Both the position numbers and the translations under genes were made by a program. A stretch of 64,000 nucleotides of DNA, taken from positions 106,100-170,099 of the forward strand of contig NZ_MKKC01000131.1 in assembly GCF_001942255.1 (NCBI RefSeq). Direction: 5' to 3'. Positions 1-8,213 of the stretch are shown here, in pieces (position 1 is the first letter of the stretch; the number at the start of each line of letters is the position of its first letter). Source of the stretch: Nocardiopsis sp. CNR-923 (GTDB lineage: Bacteria > Actinomycetota > Actinomycetes > Streptosporangiales > Streptosporangiaceae). The notes beneath the pieces are model-generated. The model did not search any database, was not told where the DNA came from, and saw only the letters and a list, made by a program, of their open reading frames with translations.

Positions 1-208
1 CCCCGCCGCCCTCCGCGCCCCACCAGCGACGGGTGAGTCCCACCCTCCGGTCGCCCCCGGCCCGCAAGAGCCCCCCACGGCCCCGTCTGCTGAGGCCGAC
101 CGCGCGGGTCCCCGTACGCGGGTGAACGGCCCCCGCCGGACACGTCGGCGAACGGTGCAGGACCCGCGAAGACCATCCGTCCCGGACCTCGCCGCCCCGA
201 ACGCGCGG
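1..208. other. Window edge, no gene recognised
   Basis: GC-rich sequence downstream of the 3' end of the helicase gene. I see no convincing reading frame, RNA gene or strong terminator here. The long plus-strand reading frame that begins in it is an antisense shadow of the helicase. Confidence 0.5.
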
Positions 209-2290
209 TCAACCCGCCGCAGAGACGGCCTCCGTCGTCGCGGACAGCCGTCGCAACGCCGACCTGGCCACGGCGGGGTCGGTCGTCCCCCAGTAGGGCG
301 GCAACGACGCGCGCAGGAACCCCCCGTAGCGCGCCGTGGCCAGTCGCGGGTCGAGCACGGCGATGACGCCGCGGTCGTCGGTGGACCGAAGGAGGCGGCC
401 CGTGCCCTGGGCGAGCAGCAGGGCGGCGTGGGTGGCGGCGACCGAGAGGAAGCCGTTGCCGCCGTGCGCGGCGACCGCACGCTGACGGGCCGAGGCCAGC
501 GGGTCGTCCGGGCGGGGGAACGGGATCCGGTCGACGATCACCAGTTGCAGCGAGGCGCCGGGCACGTCGACGCCCTGCCACAGCGACAGGGTGCCGAACA
601 GGCAGGCCCGCTCCTCCTCGGCGAACCGGCGTACGAGCTGGCCGGTGGAGTCCTCCCCCTGGCACAGGATCGGGTGCTCCAGGCGTCCGCGCAGCTCCTC
701 CGCGGCCCTCTGGGCGGCTCGCATGGAGGAGAACAGGCCCAGCGCGCGGCCGTCGGCGGCCTCGATCAGCTCGGCGATCTCGTCCAGGTAGGCGTCGGCC
801 AGACCGTCCCGGCCCGGCGGGGGCAGGTGGGTGGCCACGTAGAGGATGCCGCTGCGCGCGTGGTCGAAGGGCGAGCCGACGTCGAGCGCGCGCCAACGGG
901 GCTCGCCCGCCGCGCGGTGCGGTCCGTCGTCGTCGGGATCGGGGGCCTGGTCGGTTGCTGGCTCGGTCTTCCCGGCCGCGGCGCGCTCGGCGGCCTCCTC
1001 GGTGACCTCGCGGCCCAGGCCCCACTGGCGGGCCAGTGCGGAGAAGGAGCCGCCGAGGGTGAGCGTGGCCGAGGTGAGCACGACCGTGGGGTCGCCGAAG
1101 AGCTTCTCGCGGAGCAGCCCGCCCACCGCGAGCGGAGCCACGTTGAGGGAGGGCGGCCGGGACGGGCTCCGGGTGAGCCAGACGACGTCGGTGCGGTCGC
1201 GCAGGGCGGGTTCGAAGGACTCCAGGACGCTCACGGCGGCGTCGTGGACCTCCCCGAGGGAGGCCAGGGCCAGCCGGCGGTCGGAGGCGGTGTCGGGGTC
1301 GAGTTCCCCGGGGGAGGGTCCGATGGCGCTGACACAGGCCGACGCGGCGTCGCGCACGGCGGCGACGGCGCCGGCGAGGCCGTCGTCGATGTGGTCGAGG
1401 CGGCCGTCGGGCGCGTCGGCGAGCATCAGCCCGAGGCCGTCGGCGCACTCGGCGAGGCGCTCGCCGATTCCGGGTTCGACGAGTCGTCCGGCGCGTTTGG
1501 CGGCGGTGCCGACTGCGCGCTCGGTGAGGCTCTCGGTGGCCACGGAGGTGGCGCGGTCGACCAGCTCGTGGGCCTCGTCGATCATGATCGTGTCGTGCTC
1601 GGGCAGGATGTGGCCGCCCTGGGTCATGTCGATGGCGAGCATGGCGTGGTTGGTGACCACGACGTCCACGCCCTGGGCGGCCTCGCGGGCGAACTCGGCG
1701 AAGCACTCCTGGCCGAACGCGCAGACCCGGGCTCCGACGCACTCGTTGCCGCCCACCGACACCTGGCGCCAGGCTAGGTCGCTGACGCCGGGGACGAGCT
1801 CGTCGCGGTCTCCGGTGACGGTGTCCTCGGCCCACTCGTGCACACGGGCGACCTGACGGCCGAGCGAGGAGAGCTGGCGGGGGTCGAAGAGTTCGGCGTC
1901 CTCGGCCTCGTCGTCGGCGGTGTTGAGGCGGTTGCGGCAGAGGTAGTTGCGACGCCCCTTGAGCACCGCGAACGTGGGCTCGCGCGGCAGTAGCGACGCC
2001 AGAGCGGCGGCCAGGCGTGGCAGGTCGCGGTCGATGAGCTGGTTCTGGAGTGCGATGGTGGCCGTGGAGACGACGACGGTGCTCTCCGTGGCCATCGCGT
2101 GTCTGACCGCGGGTACGAGGTAGGCCAGGGACTTGCCGGTGCCGGTTCCGGCCTGGACCACGAGGTGCTCGCGCCGGTCGACCGCCTCGGCGACGGCTCC
2201 GGCCATGGTCGACTGGCCCTCGCGGGGGGCGCCGCCCAGAGCGGCGACGGCCGCGTCGAGCAGAGTGGGGACGTCGGGAAGATCTGCCAC
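209..2290 (-). CDS. DinG/XPD-type ATP-dependent DNA helicase
   Basis: Superfamily 2 DNA helicase of the DinG/YoaA group, which unwinds DNA using ATP and normally carries an iron-sulfur cluster. Visible motifs: Walker A GTGTGKS at about residues 48-54, an IDEAHEL Walker B (DEAH) box in the middle, a cysteine set (YLCRNR, then NECVGARVCAFGQEC) matching the FeS domain, and a C-terminal helicase half with LGLFSSMRAA, SLWQGVDVPG and QGTGRLLR. Product about 693 residues. I place the start at the GTG at 2290 (VADLPDV), because the upstream 36 codons are low-complexity and not family-like; the frame stays open to 2398. The next gene upstream is on the same strand, about 110 bp away. Role in DNA repair is inferred from the family. 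Confidence 0.88.
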   Translation of the reverse strand: MADLPDVPTLLDAAVAALGGAPREGQSTMAGAVAEAVDRREHLVVQAGTGTGKSLAYLVPAVRHAMATESTVVVSTATIALQNQLIDRDLPRLAAALASLLPREPTFAVLKGRRNYLCRNRLNTADDEAEDAELFDPRQLSSLGRQVARVHEWAEDTVTGDRDELVPGVSDLAWRQVSVGGNECVGARVCAFGQECFAEFAREAAQGVDVVVTNHAMLAIDMTQGGHILPEHDTIMIDEAHELVDRATSVATESLTERAVGTAAKRAGRLVEPGIGERLAECADGLGLMLADAPDGRLDHIDDGLAGAVAAVRDAASACVSAIGPSPGELDPDTASDRRLALASLGEVHDAAVSVLESFEPALRDRTDVVWLTRSPSRPPSLNVAPLAVGGLLREKLFGDPTVVLTSATLTLGGSFSALARQWGLGREVTEEAAERAAAGKTEPATDQAPDPDDDGPHRAAGEPRWRALDVGSPFDHARSGILYVATHLPPPGRDGLADAYLDEIAELIEAADGRALGLFSSMRAAQRAAEELRGRLEHPILCQGEDSTGQLVRRFAEEERACLFGTLSLWQGVDVPGASLQLVIVDRIPFPRPDDPLASARQRAVAAHGGNGFLSVAATHAALLLAQGTGRLLRSTDDRGVIAVLDPRLATARYGGFLRASLPPYWGTTDPAVARSALRRLSATTEAVSAAG

Positions 2291-2400
2291 GGATCGACAG
2301 TACCGGGCGCGGGCGACGGCCGGAGCGTTGTCCACAGACCCCGGCGCGGAACGGGAGGAGATCCGGGCGACGCGGGGCCGGCGGAAGTCGCGGAACACGC

Positions 2401-2835
2401 TCAGCGCAGCCCGGCGAACAGGCGGCCGATCTCCGTCTCCGCGCTCAGCACGGTCGACAGGAGTTCGGACTCGATCCAGTCGCGCTCACCCGGCCGGGCC
2501 CTACGGGCGCGAGGCCCCAGGTCCTCGGCGATCGCGGTCAGAGCCGTGCGGATACGGCGGATCCGCGCCAGGTCCTCGGAGTGGGCGGGCTCACTCGGGG
2601 TGTGGTCGGCCAGGAGGGCGTAGCTCTCGGACAGGACCTCGTCGATCTTGTCGATCACCGCGACCCGGACCACCTGGCCCCACTCGGCCGCGGTGAACGG
2701 CTGGCCCGCGGGCCGGGGGACGTCCGCAGCGGTGGTCGCGGGCGCGGGCGCACAGCGGGGACAGGGGATGGACGCGACCGTCTCGGCGCGGCGGAGGAAG
2801 GAGGGGAGGGGGATCAGGTTCCACAGACTGCGCAT
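2401..2835 (-). CDS. Hypothetical protein, 144 aa
   Basis: I do not recognise a family. The ATG at 2835 is preceded by GGGGTG and gives MRSLWNLIPLPS. A CPRC motif lies near residue 25, too little for a zinc ribbon on its own. The rest (AAEWGQVVRVAVIDKIDEVL, then DLARIRRIRTALTAIAEDLG) reads as soluble amphipathic helices. No signal peptide and no membrane segment. It sits upstream of the helicase gene on the same strand and could share a transcript with it. The frame is open 39 codons further upstream, but those codons look unlike protein. Confidence 0.6.
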   Translation of the reverse strand: MRSLWNLIPLPSFLRRAETVASIPCPRCAPAPATTAADVPRPAGQPFTAAEWGQVVRVAVIDKIDEVLSESYALLADHTPSEPAHSEDLARIRRIRTALTAIAEDLGPRARRARPGERDWIESELLSTVLSAETEIGRLFAGLR

Positions 2836-3004
2836 AGCACCCCGAATGTGTTGAGTATGTGGATTTGTCTGTTTGGACGCCCGCGACGACGGCCCCGTTC
2901 CTCGATCAGCCGACCCCTCCGCCCCCGAGTCCAGGACAGTAACTGACCTCAAGGGGTCCTAGGGTCGGTCGAGCCGTAACCGCCACGACACGAAGGACGT
3001 CACG

Positions 3005-4186
3005 ATGACCCACCCCAGATCGGCGACCACCGGCGGCACCGCCCCCGCCAGTGAGCGCGAACTCGCACCCGACCTGGCACGGGGGGCGATGCTGCTGCTG
3101 ATCGCCATGGCCTACGCCGGGGTCTACGCGGGGGTGTCCTTCGGTGCCGCGGCCGAGCGGACCTCACCCCTGGACGACGCGGCGCGGTTCCTCACCGTGC
3201 TCGTCCTGGACAACCGCGCGTTCTCGATGTTCGCGATCCTCTACGGCTACGGAATGGGGTGGCTTGTCGCCCGTCAGCTGAACGCAGGGAAGGGTGAGCG
3301 CGAGGCGCGTCGACTGATGCGGCGGCGCAGCCTGTACCTCCTCCTGTTCGGCTCGGTCCACGCGTTCCTGGTCTTCCCCGGAGAGATCCTGGCCTCCTAC
3401 GGCCTGGCGGGGCTCGCCCTGGGGTGGCTGCTGTTCCGCCCCGACCGCGCGATCACCCGCGCGGTCGCGATCCTGACCCCGGTCTACGCGGTGACGGTGA
3501 CCCTGGGCATGTTCGCGGTCGCCTCCAGCGAGCAGGGCGAGGCCTCGGGCCAGTGGGGGCTGCCGGGCTACACCACGGCGGAAGACTGGGTGAGCCGACT
3601 GTCCGGTGTGCCGTTCACCCCGCTGTTCATCGCGTTCGCCTACCCGCTGCTGCTCCTGGTGGCACTCGGGTTCTGGGCCGGTCGCCGCAAACTCCTGGAC
3701 GACCCCGCGGCGCACCGGGTCCTGCTGACCCGTGTCGCCGTGGTCGGAACCGCGGCCTCCGTACTGGGCGCGTTGCCCGCCGCCCTGGTCACCGTGGGCG
3801 TCCTCTCCCCGGGGCCGGTCTCCACCGGACTGCTGCTGGCGCTCCAGGTGCTCACCGGCGTCTTCGGCGGGGCGGGATACGCGGCCGTGTTCGGCCTGCT
3901 CGGCCTCCGGTTCGGCGATCGGCGGGGGCCAATCGTCCGGGCCGTCGCCGCCGTCGGGCAGCGGTCGCTGACCTTCTACCTGGCCAACTCGGTGCTGGTG
4001 GCCGTGATCCTGCATCCGGACCTGGGCGGCCTGGGCGCACGAGTGGGCGCGTTCGGCGCCCTGTGCACGGCGTTCGCGGTGTGGCTGCTCGCCGTCTGCG
4101 TCGCGGCGTGGATGGACCGCACGGGCCGGCGGGGGCCGGTGGACGCACTCCTGCGCGCGCTCGTCTACCGCGGCGCGGCGAAGTAG
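3005..4186 (+). CDS. DUF418-type integral membrane protein
   Basis: Polytopic membrane protein of 393 residues. The N-terminus has a LARGAMLLLIAMAY helix, then DNRAFSMFAILYGYGMGW and RRRSLYLLLFGSVHAFLVFPGEIL, the pattern of DUF418/YeiB-like proteins, followed by many hydrophobic stretches and a late RSLTFYLANSVLVAVIL segment. Function in this family is not established; transport or acyl-transfer roles have been suggested for relatives. Start ATG at 3005, with AAGGACGTC just upstream. It is divergent from the small hypothetical gene and is followed by a hairpin and a tRNA gene on the other strand. Confidence 0.8.
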   Translation: MTHPRSATTGGTAPASERELAPDLARGAMLLLIAMAYAGVYAGVSFGAAAERTSPLDDAARFLTVLVLDNRAFSMFAILYGYGMGWLVARQLNAGKGEREARRLMRRRSLYLLLFGSVHAFLVFPGEILASYGLAGLALGWLLFRPDRAITRAVAILTPVYAVTVTLGMFAVASSEQGEASGQWGLPGYTTAEDWVSRLSGVPFTPLFIAFAYPLLLLVALGFWAGRRKLLDDPAAHRVLLTRVAVVGTAASVLGALPAALVTVGVLSPGPVSTGLLLALQVLTGVFGGAGYAAVFGLLGLRFGDRRGPIVRAVAAVGQRSLTFYLANSVLVAVILHPDLGGLGARVGAFGALCTAFAVWLLAVCVAAWMDRTGRRGPVDALLRALVYRGAAK

Positions 4187-4273
4187 CGGACCGGGAGGGC
4201 CGGTGTGCCGCAGGCTTTCGGCGGGAGCCGAGCGGCACACCGGAACCCCGGGGGGGCTTCCCCCGAAAGCACG

Positions 4274-4319
4274 AGGGACGACCCTGCTCGCGCGTGTCCG
4301 CGCCCGCCGGGTCGTCCTG
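4274..4319 (-). terminator. Imperfect hairpin after tRNA-Ala copy 1
   Basis: Arms AGGGACGACCC and GGGTCGTCCT enclose a GC-rich centre. The hairpin lies just 3' of the tRNA gene on the minus strand, and the same design recurs by the other two copies. It probably ends tRNA transcription; it could also stop read-through from the DUF418 gene. No U-run follows. Confidence 0.55.
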
Positions 4320-4325
4320 AGTCCG

Positions 4326-4398
4326 TGGAGCTATGGGGATTCGAACCCCAGACCTCCTCCATGCCATGGAGGCGCGCTACCAACTGCGCCATAGCCCC
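4326..4398 (-). tRNA. tRNA-Ala (anticodon GGC), copy 1
   Basis: A 73-nt cloverleaf read on the minus strand: acceptor GGGGCTA pairs with TAGCTCC and contains the G3:U70 wobble pair that specifies alanine. The anticodon stem CCTCC/GGAGG holds loop ATGGCAT, giving anticodon GGC at 4363-4365. The T arm is TGGGG-TTCGAAT-CCCCA, discriminator A73, and CCA is not encoded. Upstream on the minus strand, TAGACT fits a -10 box. Confidence 0.97.
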
Positions 4399-4405
4399 TG
4401 GTGAA

Positions 4406-4819
4406 GTGACGGTGAAGAGTCTACCGGACGAGGAGCGGCGACCTGACCCGACCAAGGGACCATCCATCGCCGAGATGAGCGATGCCCTGCACGCCAGCCG
4501 CACGGCGGTCACGAGCGCGGTCGGCGCCCTGGAGGACTGGGCCTGGGTCCAGCGGTCGCGCTCGGCCGGAGAGCGTGTCGACCGCGTGCGGTTGGACCCG
4601 CGGATCTGGCTGCGCCTGATCGACGATCCCGCCGGGTACGAAGCGCTCGGAGCCCTGGCCCGCCGCGGCCTGGAGGCGATGGAAGGCGAGACCGCCGAGC
4701 GCCGGGCCCGCATGGAGGAGCTCGTGGAGTTCACAAAGTTCCTCGGCGAACGCATGCCCGCGCTGGCCGCCGAATGGCAGGAACGGCTGGCGACCCTGCG
4801 CGGTGGCCGCACGTCCTGA
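4406..4819 (+). pseudogene. 5'-truncated GbsR/MarR-type regulator remnant
   Basis: The frame gives a winged-helix fragment: SIAEMSDALHASRTAVTSAV is the recognition-helix region, then LEDWAWVQRSRSAGERVDRVRLDP is the wing, followed by a helical tail (RRGLEAMEGETAERRARMEE). Full-length GbsR-type regulators have roughly 40-50 more residues before this point. Here the coding sequence begins only 7 bp from the 5' end of tRNA-Ala copy 1, so the N-terminus looks replaced by the tRNA. A GTG at 4406 or ATG at 4475 could still start translation, but no ribosome site is obvious. The next frame is also a remnant, which supports decay by recombination between tRNA copies. Family call is by motif only. Confidence 0.6.
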
Positions 4820-4878
4820 CGACAGGCCCCCGAACCACGGTTACACGGCCGGGCAACCACCGACAACGAAGGATCCCC

Positions 4879-5040
4879 ATGCGCTTCGACCACGCCCACT
4901 GGCAGAACCGCCTCGACACCCTCCGCGAGCGGCATCTCGTTCCCGGCGCTTCCCCGGCCGTCCCGGTGGTGTTCTCGCGTCTGACCAACGGGACGCCGTG
5001 CGTCTACATCGGCATGCGTGCGACGCCCAAGTCCGCCTGA
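4879..5040 (+). pseudogene. Internally deleted serine-hydrolase (beta-lactamase family) remnant
   Basis: A 53-residue frame. Its first half, MRFDHAHWQNRLDTLRERH followed by VPGAS, resembles the start of class C beta-lactamase-like serine hydrolases. Its second half, FSRLTNGTPCVYIGMRATPK, resembles their extreme C-terminus. The catalytic SxxK and YxN regions, some 400 residues, are absent. The frame is joined in phase, so it reads as a small protein but cannot be a working hydrolase. In actinobacteria such hydrolases often sit beside a MarR/GbsR regulator, matching the remnant just upstream. Start ATG 4879 follows GAAGGATCCCC. The family assignment rests on short matches from memory. Confidence 0.5.
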
Positions 5041-5119
5041 GTCCCGGCCCGGTCGGTCGTCTCGGCGGCAGCAGGCCGAGCAGCGCTCCGGAGGCCTGGG
5101 GCGCCCCCAGAAGAAACGA

Positions 5120-5161
5120 AGGACGACCCGGCGGGCGCGTCCGCGCCCGCCGGGTCGTCCT
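5120..5161 (-). terminator. 20-bp perfect inverted repeat after tRNA-Ala copy 2
   Basis: Arms 5120-5139 and 5142-5161 are exact inverted copies (AGGACGACCCGGCGGGCGCG and its complement) with only 2 bases between, so the inner pairs open to make the loop. It sits 6 bp 3' of the tRNA gene, so it is the likely terminator. It is the most regular member of a family of repeats found by all three tRNA genes. Confidence 0.75.
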
Positions 5162-5167
5162 GATCCG

Positions 5168-5240
5168 TGGAGCTATGGGGATTCGAACCCCAGACCTCCT
5201 CCATGCCATGGAGGCGCGCTACCAACTGCGCCATAGCCCC
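5168..5240 (-). tRNA. tRNA-Ala (anticodon GGC), copy 2
   Basis: Identical over all 73 nt to copy 1, including the G3:U70 pair, anticodon GGC and discriminator A; CCA not encoded. Upstream on the minus strand CCGGTAGAGTGTTG matches the CCGGTAGACTCTTC upstream of copy 1, so the promoter was duplicated along with the gene. Confidence 0.97.
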
Positions 5241-5351
5241 TGGTGTGCCGGGCGGTTCCCCCGCTCGCGTTGGCAACACTCTACCGGAGTCCGTGAGTGG
5301 GTTGAGCCACCGCCCGGCCCTGGGCGGGGAGTATCCCCGGGCGGAGCCGAA

Positions 5352-5363
5352 TACTCTGGAGTG
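5352..5363 (+). promoter_or_regulatory. -10 box for a likely leaderless transcript
   Basis: TACTCT at 5352-5357 stands 6 nt before the GTG at 5364. There is no room for a ribosome site, so the mRNA probably begins at the start codon. This decides the start of the GroES-like gene. Confidence 0.5.
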
Positions 5364-5684
5364 GTGCCCGAATCAAAGCTTGAAATCCAGATGCTCCACG
5401 ATCGCCTGTTGGTGAGGGCGGTCCCGGACAAGAGCGAGCGGCGCAGCAGCGCCGGGCTGGTCATCCCGGACACGGTGAAGCTGGCGACCAGGCTCGCGTG
5501 GGGTGAGGTCTGCGGCGCCGGGACGGGCGCCCGCCACGTCAAGACGGGCGACCGCGTGCTGTTCGACCCGGATGACCAGGGCGAGGTCGAACTGAACGGC
5601 GAACGCTACGTCATCCTCCGTGAACGAGACGTGCACGCGGTGGCCAACGAGTCTCCCGAGCGCGGGACCGGCCTCTACCTGTGA
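5364..5684 (+). CDS. GroES-like co-chaperonin family protein
   Basis: A 106-residue protein with the chaperonin-10 fold: IQMLHDRLLVRAVPDKSERR is the N-terminal strand pair, then SAGLVIPDTVK (mobile-loop region), AWGEVCGAGTGARHVKTGDRVLF (dome) and GERYVILRERDVHAV (C-terminal strand). It stands alone without groEL, and carries a tail ESPERGTGLYL that classic GroES lacks; this solitary actinobacterial type is divergent from the groES of the groESL operon. Whether it caps GroEL is unknown. Start chosen at GTG 5364 because of the -10 box just upstream; GTG 5361 or ATG 5391 are alternatives. Its 3' end faces the TetR gene 13 bp away. Confidence 0.8.
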   Translation: MPESKLEIQMLHDRLLVRAVPDKSERRSSAGLVIPDTVKLATRLAWGEVCGAGTGARHVKTGDRVLFDPDDQGEVELNGERYVILRERDVHAVANESPERGTGLYL

Positions 5685-5697
5685 CCCGGCTCCCCGG

Positions 5698-6285
5698 TCA
5701 GGCCCGCCTGTCGTCGGACACCGCCTTGACCAGGGACAGCAGGCACATGTTGAGCGCCTCGAAGGCCGGAACGCGGGCCACGTTGACGTAGACCGCCCCG
5801 GCGTACAACCCCGACCACAGCAACTGCTGCGCCCACAGGGGCGTGATCCTCGGATCGATCGTGCCGTCCTCGTGCCCGCGTTCGACGAGGTCGTAGAGGG
5901 CGAGGTCGGCGGGACCGCTCTCGCACTCGGCCGGCTCCCGCGGGACGTCCTGGTCCCCGAAGGCGGCCAGGATGGCCTTGCGCGCCCCGAAGTACTCCGC
6001 GACCAGCCGGGAGAAGGCCTCGATGGCGGTGCCGTCGGTGGTGCGCGCCCGCACGGTGGCCTCGTTGACCAGCTCCTCGACGTACTCCCCCAAGGCGCGG
6101 GTGAGGTCGGAGCGCTCGGGGAAATAGCGCTGCAGCGTGCTCCGCGCCACCCCGGCGGTTCTGGCCACCTCGGACAGCGGCGCCGCGGAGTTGTCCCCCA
6201 GGACCTCGACCGCCGCTTCGAGGATCGCCCGGCGGGTCCGTGCGCGCGTCCTCGTCTGGTCCATCGCAGTAGTCCTGTTCGCCAT
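5698..6285 (-). CDS. TetR-family repressor, probable regulator of the adjacent exporter
   Basis: 195 residues. The N-terminal DNA-binding domain is typical: RTRRAILEAAVEVLGDNSAAP, then LSEVARTAGVARSTLQRYFP (helix-turn-helix), followed by an all-helical ligand domain. Start ATG 6285 has AGGA 8 nt upstream; ATGs at 6294 and 6315 are in frame but lack a spaced ribosome site. It is divergent from the ABC exporter gene at 6353, with a 14-bp perfect palindrome between them. The usual arrangement is drug-responsive derepression of the exporter. The ligand cannot be told from sequence. Confidence 0.87.
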   Translation of the reverse strand: MANRTTAMDQTRTRARTRRAILEAAVEVLGDNSAAPLSEVARTAGVARSTLQRYFPERSDLTRALGEYVEELVNEATVRARTTDGTAIEAFSRLVAEYFGARKAILAAFGDQDVPREPAECESGPADLALYDLVERGHEDGTIDPRITPLWAQQLLWSGLYAGAVYVNVARVPAFEALNMCLLSLVKAVSDDRRA

Positions 6286-6327
6286 GCCCACCATCCTAGA
6301 CCGATGGGTATTCATTTGACGAGAATC

Positions 6328-6341
6328 GGTCATGCATGACC
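6328..6341. promoter_or_regulatory. Palindromic TetR operator with exporter -10 box
   Basis: GGTCATGCATGACC is a perfect 14-bp palindrome in the divergent promoter region. The exporter -10 box TAATAT (6342-6347) abuts it and its ATG follows at 6353, so that transcript is probably leaderless and a bound dimer would block it. TTGACG at 6316-6321 may be the -35 but the 20-bp spacing is long. Confidence 0.65.
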
Positions 6342-6352
6342 TAATATAGATC

Positions 6353-8178
6353 ATGACTGATCGAAACCTGGACACTAATGCCCATACTACCGCTGGGAAC
6401 GAACCGAGATTCGCCCAGTTACGCGTGCTCTGGTCGTTCGTGCACCCCTACCGGGGCACACTCGTCCTCGGCCTGTTCCTGGCACTCTTCGGCTCGGCCC
6501 TGGAACTGGCCAGCCCCATGGTCATCAAGCTGGTCCTGGACACCGTCGCCGACGCGGGTGATCTGGCCATGCCGGTCGCCCTCCTCCTCGGCCTGTTCCT
6601 GGTGGGCGCCGTCCTGGGCCTGTGGCACTGGATCCTGCTGGGCACGATGGCCGAGCGCATCGTCCTGGACGCCCGGACCTCGATCGTCCAGCGCTACCTC
6701 CGCGCCGCGCTGCTGCCGCTGACCAAACGGCCGCCCGGCGAGTTGGTCACCCGCGTCACCTCCGACACCGTGCTCCTCAACGAGGCCGTCGGGCGCAGTC
6801 TGGTCGCCCTCGTCAACGGCGCGGTGCTGCTGGTCGGGACGCTCGTCATGATGGCCCTGCTCGACCCGGTGCTGCTGGGCACCACCGTCGTGGCGGTCAT
6901 CGTCGTGGCGCTGCTCTTCCTGACCCTGATGCCCGCCATCGCCCGGCACGAGGAACGCGCCCAGGCCTCGCTCGGTTCCATGGGCGGCGTCCTGGAAGGC
7001 GCCCTGCGGGCGATGCGCACGGTCAAGGCGAGCCGGGCGGAGGAGCGGATCGCGCCCGCGTCGTACGCGACGCCGAGGATTCGGCGCGGCACAGCGTGCG
7101 CGCCGTGCGCCGCCAGGCCGTCGCGTTGACAGTGGCCTTCAGCGGTGTGCAGCTCGCGATCATCGCCATCCTCGGGCTGGGCGCCGTGCGCGCCACCGGC
7201 GGTGCGATCGAGGTCTCGACCCTGGTCGCCTTCCTGCTCTACGCGTTCACCCTGATGGGACCGGTGTCGGAGCTCTCCCAGAGCGTCACGGCCCTCCAGT
7301 CGGGGGTCGCCGCGGCACGCCGGATCCGTGAGGTGACCGACATCCCGCTCGAACCGGCCGCGAGCGCCCCGGTGAGCGCGCCCGCTCGCTCCGGCTCCCC
7401 CGGCGGCGCGGTCGTCGAACTGCGCGGGGTCACCGCCCGCTACGCCCCCGGCACGAGGGCGGCGCTCGACTCGGTCGACATCACGGTGCCGAGGCGCGGG
7501 CACACCGCGATCGTCGGGCCGTCCGGGGCGGGGAAGACCACCGTGCTCTCCCTCCTGCTGCGCTTCCTGGAGCCCGAGGACGGCCGGATCCTGATCGACG
7601 GCCAGCCGTACCCCGAGCTGAGCCCGGCTCAGGTGCGGGAGCGTTTCGCCTACGTGGAGCAGGACACCCCGGTGGTGCCCGGGACCCTGCGGGAGAACCT
7701 CGTGTTCGGCCGCCCGGACGCGGACGAGGCCGACATCCGGCGGGTGCTGCGCGAGGTGCGGTTGGCGGACCGGGTGGATGCTCTGGAGGAGGGGCTGGAC
7801 ACCCCGCTGGACGCGACCTCGTTCTCCGGGGGCGAGCGCCAGCGCGTCGCCCTCGCCCGCGCCCTGTTGTGCTCGGCGGACGTGCTGCTGCTGGACGAGG
7901 CGACCTCGCAGGTGGACGCGATCACCGAGGCGGCCGTCACCGACAGCGTGCGCCGCCACGCCGACCGGGCCGCGGTGGTGACCATCGCACACCGGTTGTC
8001 CACGGTGATCGGCGCGGACCGCATCATCGTCATGGAGGACGGCCGCGTGCGCGCCCAGGGCACGCACCGCGGGCTGCTGGAGGACGACGCACTGTACCGC
8101 GAACTGGTCGCGGCGCTGCGCATCGCCGGGGTCCCGGAGGCAGACCCCGGCGTGCCCGAGGCCGCGTCGGCCGGGTGA
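6353..8178 (+). CDS. ABC exporter with fused membrane and ATPase domains (frameshifted in this sequence)
   Basis: Multidrug/lipid-type ABC half-transporter of about 608 residues: an N-terminal six-helix domain (LRVLWSFVHPYRGTLVLGLFL onward) and a C-terminal ATPase. ATPase motifs: Walker A GPSGAGKTT, Q-loop EQDTPVVPGT, signature FSGGERQRVALARALL, Walker B LLLDEATSQVD, and H-loop IAHRLS. The frame breaks near 7057: the first piece ends at 7129 and the second carries the rest. Adding one C in the run at 7055-7057 restores a continuous product (RAEERIAPRVVRDAEDSA). Such proteins act as homo- or heterodimers. Divergent TetR gene and operator suggest substrate-induced efflux. Likely a sequencing error, not decay. 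Confidence 0.85.
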
Positions 8179-8184
8179 CGGAGC

Positions 8185-8213
8185 ACCGCGGGCGGGCGGC
8201 GCCCGCCCGCGGT
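8185..8213. terminator. Bidirectional hairpin between convergent genes
   Basis: Perfect 13-bp arms ACCGCGGGCGGGC (8185-8197) and its complement (8201-8213) around a 3-nt loop. It lies between the exporter stop and the stop of the convergent reductase gene, so it can serve both. Confidence 0.75.

Noticed and set aside
122..1777. 551-codon plus-strand reading frame
   Set aside because: Antisense shadow of the DinG-type helicase; arginine/glycine-rich with no motifs. High GC keeps opposite frames open.
4205..5236. Frames running through the tRNA genes (peptide MELWGFEPQTSS in several places)
   Set aside because: It is the translation of the tRNA-Ala complement, repeated because the tRNA is repeated; not a protein family.
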